NCBI GenBank assembly: GCA_964598695.1
Contig: CAZRDB010000047.1
Span: 1-28,946 of the forward strand
Origin: CAZRDB01 sp964598695
GTDB lineage: Bacteria; Armatimonadota; Zipacnadia; UBA1398
Direction: 5' to 3'
DNA length: 28,946 nucleotides
Shown: in pieces, positions 8,540 through 14,325 of the stretch
Layout of the letters: every line of letters begins with the position of its first letter
Position numbering within the stretch: position 1 is the stretch's first letter
Made by a program: the position numbers and the translations under genes
Notes under the pieces: model-generated
The model's database searches: none
Seen by the model: the letters and a program-made list of their open reading frames with translations, nothing else
What the model was told of the DNA's origin: nothing

Positions 8540-10150
8540 TCACTCCCGCCGTGCGAGCGTCACTCGGAGGATCATCGGGCGCGCGGCGCCGAGGAAGCGG
8601 TTGCGGAGGAAGGGGGGGATCCGCGCCTCCCAGTTCGCGGCCGTCTCGTCGCCGTTCAGCCATAGCTCGTGGACCCATGCACCGCCCTCCGCGAAGTGGC
8701 CCAGCTCGACGGAGCGCAGTCGGGCCGGCCCGGGGCTCGGGCGCAACGCCTCGAACCGGCAGCCGAAGCCGTAGCCGGCGAGCAGGAACGTGTCCGGCCC
8801 GGTCTCGATCAGGAGGCCGCCCACCGGCGGATGGCCCTCGGGCAGGTCGGTCTCGTACCGCGCGTGCACGAGGTAGTCACCGACCGGGAAGGGCTCGGGC
8901 GCCGGCTCGTCTCCCTGGCGGTAGACCGCCTCGAGCCGATCGGTGCCCTGCGCCTCGGCGATTGCCGGGGCGAGCTGCGCGAGCAGCGGGTACCACGTCG
9001 CGAGCGGCTGGTCGAGATCCATGCCCTCGATCGCGAACGGCGCGAAGCCCAGCGCGTGGTGATGGCCGATCGCCCAGCAGGCGCGCGCCGGGGCTTCGTC
9101 GTCGAAGCGCGCCTCCGGGATGAACAGCGGGTTGCCGGCCCGCACGTACTCGGCGCAGTACTCCTTGAACTCGGCCGCGTAGATGTCGGGCGCGAGGAGC
9201 GCCAGGTGCGGGGCCGCCGCGCGCCAGATGTCGTTGACCTGTGGGTTCGGCCCGCCGGAGGGGAACGTGCCCGGCTCGGAGCCCAGCCAGGCGTTCACGT
9301 ACAGGGGCAGCCGGTACTCCGCCTGGCCGGCGGCCGCGACCCGGTCGATGTACCGCCCGTAGCACCAGGCCGAGAAGACCTCGGCGGCGCCGTCGCCTCC
9401 TCCGAAGACGTGGTCCCACGTGCCCTCGGTGGCGAACCCGCTCCGTCCCCACCTCTCGAGGAGAACGGGGTGGAGATCGGCGCGCTGGGCGGTCAGGTAG
9501 GACGTCAGTTCGGCCGGTACCGGTGCGGCGTAGGCCGCGTTCGCCGTGTCGGAGAGATCGCGCGTCTCGGGCTTGATGCCGACCTCGTTCTCCACCTGCA
9601 CGAGGACGACGGTCTGGTGCGCGCCGTCCACCTCGCGGATGTGCCGCAACAGCCGGGCGAAAGCCCGTGCGTCGGCCTCGCAGTTGGCCGGGCTCAGGGT
9701 CGAGAGGACGTCCTTCACGTGCCCGCCGGCGCCGCGCGCGCGCGGGAAGCGGTCGGTGTCGGCGAGCACCCACTCGGGGCAGTAGCTCGAGACCCCGTTC
9801 TTCCACGAACCGAACCACAGCGGCACGAGGCGCTGGCCGTGGGAGCGGGCCAGCGCGATCGCCTCGTCAACGAAGCGGAAGTCGAAGCGGCCCTCCTCGG
9901 GCTCGAGCAGCTCCCACGGCACGGGGGCGATGACCGTGTTGAGCCCGAGGGCCTTCACGTGCGGCCAGACGCGCCGCATGTACTCGATCCCGGAACAGGT
10001 GGAGTTGTTGAGTTCGCCCGCGAGCATCAGGAAGGGGGCGCCCTCCACGATGAGCTGCCAGGCCGAGCCTTCCGCGCGCAGACGCGGCGGGGAGGCGTCG
10101 CCCTCAGCCGCGATCGCGGAACACAGAGCCACGCACGCCTCGCGAACCAT
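8540..10150 (-). CDS. GH35-type beta-galactosidase with DUF5597-like C-terminus
   Basis: 536 residues from ATG at 10148-10150, with AGGAGG 9 bases upstream. Residues about 30-400 are a GH35/GH42-clan TIM barrel. It starts with the GELNNS substrate-pocket strand, has VPWELLEPEEGRFDF, carries the acid/base in VQVENEVG (Glu189), and has a likely nucleophile in FIPEARFD (Glu346). The remaining C-terminal part resembles the DUF5597 beta domain that follows GH35 barrels in soil bacteria (GDYLVHARYETDLPEG, then FLLAGYGFGCRFE). The expected activity is hydrolysis of terminal beta-galactosyl residues from oligosaccharides. The first 20 residues hold only a short hydrophobic stretch (CVALCSAIAA), so export is uncertain. 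It is transcribed divergently from the SDR-dgoD pair, which would use the galactose it frees. Family assignment is firm; exact substrate is not. Confidence 0.87.
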   Translation of the reverse strand: MVREACVALCSAIAAEGDASPPRLRAEGSAWQLIVEGAPFLMLAGELNNSTCSGIEYMRRVWPHVKALGLNTVIAPVPWELLEPEEGRFDFRFVDEAIALARSHGQRLVPLWFGSWKNGVSSYCPEWVLADTDRFPRARGAGGHVKDVLSTLSPANCEADARAFARLLRHIREVDGAHQTVVLVQVENEVGIKPETRDLSDTANAAYAAPVPAELTSYLTAQRADLHPVLLERWGRSGFATEGTWDHVFGGGDGAAEVFSAWCYGRYIDRVAAAGQAEYRLPLYVNAWLGSEPGTFPSGGPNPQVNDIWRAAAPHLALLAPDIYAAEFKEYCAEYVRAGNPLFIPEARFDDEAPARACWAIGHHHALGFAPFAIEGMDLDQPLATWYPLLAQLAPAIAEAQGTDRLEAVYRQGDEPAPEPFPVGDYLVHARYETDLPEGHPPVGGLLIETGPDTFLLAGYGFGCRFEALRPSPGPARLRSVELGHFAEGGAWVHELWLNGDETAANWEARIPPFLRNRFLGAARPMILRVTLARRE

Positions 10151-10178
10151 GGGCTCACTCCTCCTGATCGGCCGTCAC

Positions 10179-10209
10179 GCGGGTGGTTCCGTCAACCCAC
10201 GCCACCCGC
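10179..10209. promoter_or_regulatory. Inverted repeat in divergent promoter (candidate operator)
   Basis: GCGGGTGG at 10179-10186 is matched by its exact reverse complement CCACCCGC at 10202-10209, with a 15-base centre. It sits in the 144-base gap between the GH35 gene (minus) and the SDR gene (plus), 29 bases upstream of the GH35 start. Spacing of about 23 bases centre to centre puts the half-sites on one helix face, as in an operator, though an 8-base GC-rich repeat can arise by chance. Confidence 0.3.
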
Positions 10210-10294
10210 CTCCCCGCGCAGGGATTCCCGGGCCGCCCCCGAAGCGAGCCGCCGGCGCACGCGCCCACTCCACCGACAGGAGCAACCGCGCCCG

Positions 10295-11074
10295 ATGGAG
10301 ACCCGGTTCGCCGACAAGACCGCGATCGTCACCGGCTCGTCCTCCGGCATCGGCAAGGCAACGGCCCTCCGGCTCGCCGAGGAAGGCGCCGCGATCTGCG
10401 TCGTCGCCAACCACAACGTCGAGGGCGGCGAGGCGACTGTCCGCGAGATCGCCGCGAGCGGCGGCCGGGCCCTCTTCGTCCAGGCCGACGTCGGCCTCGC
10501 GGCAGACTGCGACCGTGTCGCCCTGGAGACGCTCGCGGCCTTCGGCCGGGTCGACGCGCTCATCAACAACGCCGGCATCACCCGCACGCGCCCCCTCTCC
10601 GAGATGGATGAGGCGTTCTGGGATCTGGTGCTCGACACCAATCTCAAGAGCGCCTACCTGATGGCGCGGGCCGTCATCGACCACATGCTCGAGCGCGGCA
10701 GCGGCAGCATCGTGAACGTCTCCTCCGTCCACGCGACGGCCACGCACGCCGGCCATGCCGCCTACGCCGCCTCGAAGGCCGGCATGTGCGGGATGACGCG
10801 GGCACTCGCGTGCGAACTCGGCGCGCGCGGGGTCCGTGTGAACGCGATCCTGCCGGGGACGATCGACATCTCGCTCCACAGCCCGCGCAACACCGAGCTC
10901 GACCGCGCCGCCTGGAGCCCCCGTGAGAGCGAGATCCAGGTACTGAAGCGGCTCGGCGCGCCCGACGAGATCGCGCGGGCGATTGCCTTCCTCGCCTCCG
11001 ACGACGCCTCGTTCGTCAACGGGGCCACGCTCGCGGCCGACGGCGGCCTGCTGGGAATCCTGAGGGACCGATGA
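10295..11074 (+). CDS. SDR-family NAD(P)-dependent dehydrogenase, possible sugar dehydrogenase
   Basis: 259 residues, the usual length of a classical short-chain dehydrogenase/reductase. ATG 10295 follows AGGAG at 10278-10282, a rather wide 12-base spacing; the frame upstream is not protein-like. All classical motifs are present: TGSSSGIG (13-20) for the dinucleotide, NNAG (91-94), catalytic Ser144 in VNVSS, Tyr157 and Lys161 in YAASK, and the late PGTID loop. The closest groups are FabG-like reductases, gluconate 5-dehydrogenases and aldose 1-dehydrogenases, which the sequence alone does not separate. One base separates its stop from the dgoD start, so translation is likely coupled. That linkage suggests it oxidises galactose (or a related aldose) to the lactone feeding galactonate dehydratase. 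The sugar substrate is inference. Confidence 0.88.
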   Translation: METRFADKTAIVTGSSSGIGKATALRLAEEGAAICVVANHNVEGGEATVREIAASGGRALFVQADVGLAADCDRVALETLAAFGRVDALINNAGITRTRPLSEMDEAFWDLVLDTNLKSAYLMARAVIDHMLERGSGSIVNVSSVHATATHAGHAAYAASKAGMCGMTRALACELGARGVRVNAILPGTIDISLHSPRNTELDRAAWSPRESEIQVLKRLGAPDEIARAIAFLASDDASFVNGATLAADGGLLGILRDR

Positions 11075-11075
11075 G

Positions 11076-12191
11076 ATGAAGATCACCAGGCTCGAGACGC
11101 TCTACGTGCAGCCCCGCTGGGTGTTCCTCAAGATGCACACCGACGAGGGCCTTGTCGGTTGGGGCGAACCGATCGTCGAAGGCTGGTCGCAGACGACCGC
11201 GGCGGCCGTCGAGGAGATCGGCCGCTACCTCATCGGCCAGGACCCGCGCCGGATCGAGCACCACTGGCAGGCGATCTACCGGGGTGCCTTCTACCGGGGT
11301 GGGCCCGTGATCTGCAGCGCGTTGAGCGGCGTCGAGCAGGCGATGTGGGACATCCTCGGCAAGTCGCTCGGCGTCCCCGTCCACCAGCTCCTGGGCGGCG
11401 CGGTGCGCGACAAGATCCGCATCTACCGGGGCGCGGGCGGGGCGACGCCGGAGGAGTGCCGGGCGTCGGGCCAGGCGGCGCGCGAGGCAGGCTTCACGGC
11501 CGTGAAGACCGGCCTGTTCGAGGCGACGCGGTTCGTCGAGAGTCCCGCCTTCGTCGAGGAGGCCGTCGCCCGGATGGCCGGCCTGCGCGAGGGCGTCGGC
11601 AAGGGCGTCGACATCGGGATCGACTTCCACGGCCGCGTGAGCCCGGCGATGTCGATCCGGCTCGCACAGGCGCTGGAGCCGTACGAGCCGTTGTTCATCG
11701 AGGAGCCCTGCCTGCCGGAGAACGTCGACGCGCTGGTCCGGGTCGCGCGCTCGACCTCGATCCCGATCGCCACCGGCGAACGGCTCTTCACCCGCTTCGG
11801 CTTCCGCGAGGTGCTCGAGAAGGGTGCGGCCGCCATCCTCCAGCCAGACCTCTCCCATGCGGGAGGGATCTCGGAAGTCCGGAAGATCGCGGCGATGGCC
11901 GAGAGCTACTACGCCGCCCTCGCGCCCCACTGCCCCCTCGGCCCCATCGCGCTCGCGGCCTGCCTCCAGGTCGACGCCTGTACGCCCAACTTCCTGTGTC
12001 AGGAGCAGGTCTGCCTCGGCGAGGGGTACCTGAAGCAGCCGTTCGTCCACGAGGGGGGCTACATCCCCGTGCCGGCGGGACCCGGGCTCGGGATCGAGGT
12101 CGACGAGGAAGCCGTGCGCGCCAAGCTGTACGATGGCGCCTGGTCGAACCCGCGGCTGTGGCACGAGGATGGATCGTTGGCGGACTGGTGA
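11076..12191 (+). CDS. dgoD: D-galactonate dehydratase
   Basis: 371 residues, ATG 11076, starting one base after the SDR stop. This enolase-superfamily enzyme (mandelate racemase/muconate lactonizing type) removes water from D-galactonate to give 2-keto-3-deoxy-D-galactonate. It matches my recollection of Escherichia coli DgoD over its whole length (MKITRLETLYVQPRW, LVGWGEPIVEGW, ILQPDLSHAGGISE, LAPHCPLGPIALAACL). The key residues fall at the same numbers: Asp183, Glu209 and Glu235 as magnesium ligands, His185 in DFHGRVS and His285 in APHCPLG as acid/base pair, and Glu310. Nothing is missing or truncated. Its stop lies 7 bases from that of the converging aldolase gene. Another sugar acid of similar configuration cannot be excluded, but the specificity-bearing segments look like galactonate dehydratases. 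Confidence 0.92.
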   Translation: MKITRLETLYVQPRWVFLKMHTDEGLVGWGEPIVEGWSQTTAAAVEEIGRYLIGQDPRRIEHHWQAIYRGAFYRGGPVICSALSGVEQAMWDILGKSLGVPVHQLLGGAVRDKIRIYRGAGGATPEECRASGQAAREAGFTAVKTGLFEATRFVESPAFVEEAVARMAGLREGVGKGVDIGIDFHGRVSPAMSIRLAQALEPYEPLFIEEPCLPENVDALVRVARSTSIPIATGERLFTRFGFREVLEKGAAAILQPDLSHAGGISEVRKIAAMAESYYAALAPHCPLGPIALAACLQVDACTPNFLCQEQVCLGEGYLKQPFVHEGGYIPVPAGPGLGIEVDEEAVRAKLYDGAWSNPRLWHEDGSLADW

Positions 12192-12198
12192 GGGCGGC

Positions 12199-12978
12199 CT
12201 ACCGGCCCACGGCCGCCCGGAGCGCCTCGAGCGCCCTCCGCGCCGCGTCCATCAGGATCCCGACATCGACCGAGTAGCACAGGTAGCGAACCCCGATCTC
12301 TGCCCACAGCCGCGCGCCCTCGGCGTCCTCGATGAACGTGCCGACCACTGCGCCCCGCGCGCGGGCGAGGTCCACGGCGTGGCGCATGCGGTCGACCACG
12401 TCGGGGTGGCGCACTTCGCCGGGCACGCCGCACGATTGTGAGAGATCGTAGGGGCCGAGGAAGACCACGCCGATGCCGGGCGTCTCGAGGATCTCCGGGA
12501 GGTTGTCGATCCCCTCGCGCCCCTCGATGTGGAGCACGGGGAGCGTGCGCAGGTTGGCCTCGCGGAAGTGTACCGCAGCCGGCTTCGCGGCGTAGTCGGC
12601 CGCCCGGACGAACCGGCAGACGCCGCGGCTGCCCTCCGGGTGGTAGTAGCATGCCTCGACGGCCCGCCGCGCGTCGTCGGCGCTGCCGATCTGCGGCACG
12701 TGGACCCCTTCGGCGCCGAGATCGAGTGCGCGCAGGATCTCCGAGGGGTCGTTGCGCGGCACCCGAATCAAGGGCGCCATCCCGCGGAGCCGCGCGGCGC
12801 GGACCAAGCCCTGGGCGGTCTCGAGGCTCACCGGACCATGCTCGCGGTCGATGATGATGTGGTCGAAGCCCGCCAGCGCGAGAACCTCGACCGCCGCCGG
12901 GTCGGTCAGCTTGGCGAACGGTCCGAAGCAGACCTCGCCGCGACCGAGCCGCTCCTTGAGCGTGCGGGCTCCCGACAT
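12199..12978 (-). CDS. HpcH/HpaI-family class II aldolase (2-keto-3-deoxy sugar acid aldolase)
   Basis: 259 residues from ATG 12976-12978, which has GAGG 7 bases upstream; a GTG directly before it (12979-12981) would add one residue. The family cleaves 2-keto-3-deoxy or 2-keto-4-hydroxy acids to pyruvate plus an aldehyde using a divalent metal. Conserved features are His47 in IDREHGP, the metal ligands Glu152 (IEGREGIDNLPEIL) and Asp178 (FLGPYDLSQSCGVPG), the GVHVPQI strand and the YYHPEGSRG loop. Family members include HpaI, GarL and RhmA; the sequence does not settle which substrate. Convergent placement only 7 bases from dgoD suggests the product of DgoD, 2-keto-3-deoxy-galactonate, giving pyruvate and glyceraldehyde without a kinase step. 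Confidence 0.88.
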   Translation of the reverse strand: MSGARTLKERLGRGEVCFGPFAKLTDPAAVEVLALAGFDHIIIDREHGPVSLETAQGLVRAARLRGMAPLIRVPRNDPSEILRALDLGAEGVHVPQIGSADDARRAVEACYYHPEGSRGVCRFVRAADYAAKPAAVHFREANLRTLPVLHIEGREGIDNLPEILETPGIGVVFLGPYDLSQSCGVPGEVRHPDVVDRMRHAVDLARARGAVVGTFIEDAEGARLWAEIGVRYLCYSVDVGILMDAARRALEALRAAVGR

Positions 12979-13005
12979 CACGCCACCTCACTCCTCGACC
13001 ATGCC

Positions 13006-13035
13006 TTGCCTAGAATCGGCCGGTTCGGCTAGAGT
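13006..13035 (+). promoter_or_regulatory. Possible sigma70-type promoter for the small CxxC gene
   Basis: TTGCCT at 13006-13011 and TAGAGT at 13030-13035 are separated by 18 bases, a fair match to TTGACA/TATAAT in an otherwise GC-saturated sequence. The start point would fall near 13042, leaving a leader of about 60 bases before the ATG at 13102. The segment also contains a loose palindrome (CTAG...CCGG...CTAG). Confidence 0.35.
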
Positions 13036-13101
13036 AGCAGCCTGACACAAACCCCGCACCCGCCGCTCGTTCGGCCCCCGTGCGGGTGAGGAGGAGACAC
13101 C

Positions 13102-13263
13102 ATGGGCAAGAGCAAGACGAACGTTGCCGCCCGCGCCGAGGCCAAGGCCAAGGTCAAGCTCTGCCGGTTCTGCGGCAAGCCGGTCCAGACCTCGCTCACG
13201 CTCGAGGGCGGACGCAAGAAGATGGTCCGCACCTGCTGCGGCAAGGTCACCAACGCCCGGTAG
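13102..13263 (+). CDS. Small Lys-rich zinc-ribbon-like protein (53 residues)
   Basis: ATG 13102 has GAGGAGGAG about 7 bases upstream, and the frame ends with TAG at 13261-13263. The product begins MGKSKTNVAARAEAKAKVK, a basic helical segment, then CRFCGKPVQTSLTLEGG and ends RTCCGKVTNAR. Cys21, Cys24, Cys45 and Cys46 can form a CxxC...CC metal site, and the ribbon is flanked by many Lys/Arg (pI clearly basic). This fits a small RNA- or ribosome-associated zinc ribbon, but I do not recognise a named family. It is a stand-alone gene between the aldolase (divergent) and the AraC gene, with its own promoter-like sequence and a hairpin downstream. The strong ribosome binding site and cysteine pattern are the reasons for calling it. 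Confidence 0.75.
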   Translation: MGKSKTNVAARAEAKAKVKLCRFCGKPVQTSLTLEGGRKKMVRTCCGKVTNAR

Positions 13264-13296
13264 GCACGCGGTCCGCGTACCGATCGAGATGACTCA

Positions 13297-13331
13297 GGGA
13301 GCCGCTTCGCAGCAGCGTGGAGCGGCTTCCC
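13297..13331 (+). terminator. Hairpin downstream of the small CxxC gene
   Basis: GGGAGCCGCT (13297-13306) pairs with AGCGGCTTCCC (13321-13331), a 10-base stem with one bulged T and a 14-base loop. There is no T tract, so it may be a Rho-assisted or stalling hairpin. A GTG at 13317 that would extend the AraC gene lies inside the loop and lacks a ribosome binding site, which favours the later ATG. Confidence 0.4.
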
Positions 13332-13379
13332 ACGCGTACGCCGGTCGAGCACGTGGCGCGCAGTGCAGGGGGGCGCCTC

Positions 13380-14210
13380 ATGTCCGCTGATCCGGGACCG
13401 AGCGAACTGGGAGCGCATGGCGCCGGCCCCGTCACGGTCTGGGTCCGCCACGCCGATCGCGGGGTCTACGGCTCCGACTGGAACTACACCCGCACCTCGC
13501 TCGAGGCGCGTCTCTACCTGCCGCTCGGGGGCTCGGGCGAGGTGGGCATCGACGGCCGGATCCTCCCTCTCGAGCGCGGCCGGATCTACCTCGTCCCCAA
13601 GGGCCACGTTGTCCGCTGCCGCAGCGGCGGCGAGCTGGACCTCGCCTGGGTCCACCTCGATCTCCTGACCTACGGCTGCATCGACTACCTCTCGCTGTGC
13701 GGCTGGCTGCCGAGCGCCCCCCTCGCCGACCCGGACGCCGCCGCCGAGACCATCGTGCGGATCGGCCTCTCCACGAGCACCGGCGATGCCCGTGAGCGGC
13801 TCTGGGCCGCCGCCGCGACGCTCGGCCTGGTGGCCCTCCTCGTGCGCTCGCCCGACCCTCCCACCACCGCCGCCGCGATCCGGCGCCACCGGCGGCTCGA
13901 GCCGGTGCTGGCGCACATCGACGCACACCTCGCCGAGCCCCTCCACGTCGCCGACCTCGCCCGTCTGGTCTGCGTCACGCCCGCGCACTTCTCCGAGGTC
14001 TTCCGCGCATCGATCGGCCAGCCGCCCGCAGCCTACATCCGGGCACGCCGCGTCGAAGCGGCCAAGCGGCTGCTCATCGAGACCGATCTCTCCCTGAGCG
14101 CCATCGCCGCGCGGACCGGCTTCTGCGACGCCTTCCACCTCTCTCGCGTCTTCCGCACCCATACCGGGTGCTCGCCCCGGCGCTGGAGCGCCCAGCCGAT
14201 CCGTCCCTAG
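13380..14210 (+). CDS. AraC-family transcriptional regulator
   Basis: 276 residues from ATG 13380, chosen because AGGGGGG lies 6 bases upstream while the earlier in-frame GTG (13317) sits in a hairpin. The N-terminal 100 residues form a cupin-like effector domain (ARLYLPLGGSGEVGIDGR, then GRIYLVPKGHVVRCRSGG), as in sugar-sensing AraC/RhaS proteins. Residues about 172-271 are the double helix-turn-helix domain: first motif HVADLARLVCVTPAHFSEVF, linker helix, and second motif LSAIAARTGFCDAFHLSRVF ending in the typical GCSPRRW. It probably senses a released sugar and activates the downstream hydrolase-transporter genes. Which promoters it controls is not visible; direct repeats at 3665-3727 are one candidate site. 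It is the only regulator in the window. Confidence 0.9.
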   Translation: MSADPGPSELGAHGAGPVTVWVRHADRGVYGSDWNYTRTSLEARLYLPLGGSGEVGIDGRILPLERGRIYLVPKGHVVRCRSGGELDLAWVHLDLLTYGCIDYLSLCGWLPSAPLADPDAAAETIVRIGLSTSTGDARERLWAAAATLGLVALLVRSPDPPTTAAAIRRHRRLEPVLAHIDAHLAEPLHVADLARLVCVTPAHFSEVFRASIGQPPAAYIRARRVEAAKRLLIETDLSLSAIAARTGFCDAFHLSRVFRTHTGCSPRRWSAQPIRP

Positions 14211-14325
14211 CGCCGCTCCGCGCAAGCGCCGCGGCCGCGTGCAGGCCCCGCGCGCGGAACGGGCGAACGTCCGGCCGTCGCGGCCCACACCGTTTGTTCC
14301 GGCCGCGCGGAGGGAGCTGCTGCCC

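Noticed and set aside
8669..10294. Upstream extension of the SDR reading frame through the GH35 gene
   Set aside because: The SDR fold starts precisely at ATG 10295 and the extension is antisense to a catalytically complete GH35 gene.
13317..13379. GTG at 13317 as start of the AraC gene
   Set aside because: It sits in the loop of a hairpin, lacks a ribosome binding site, and the extra 21 residues are not domain-like.
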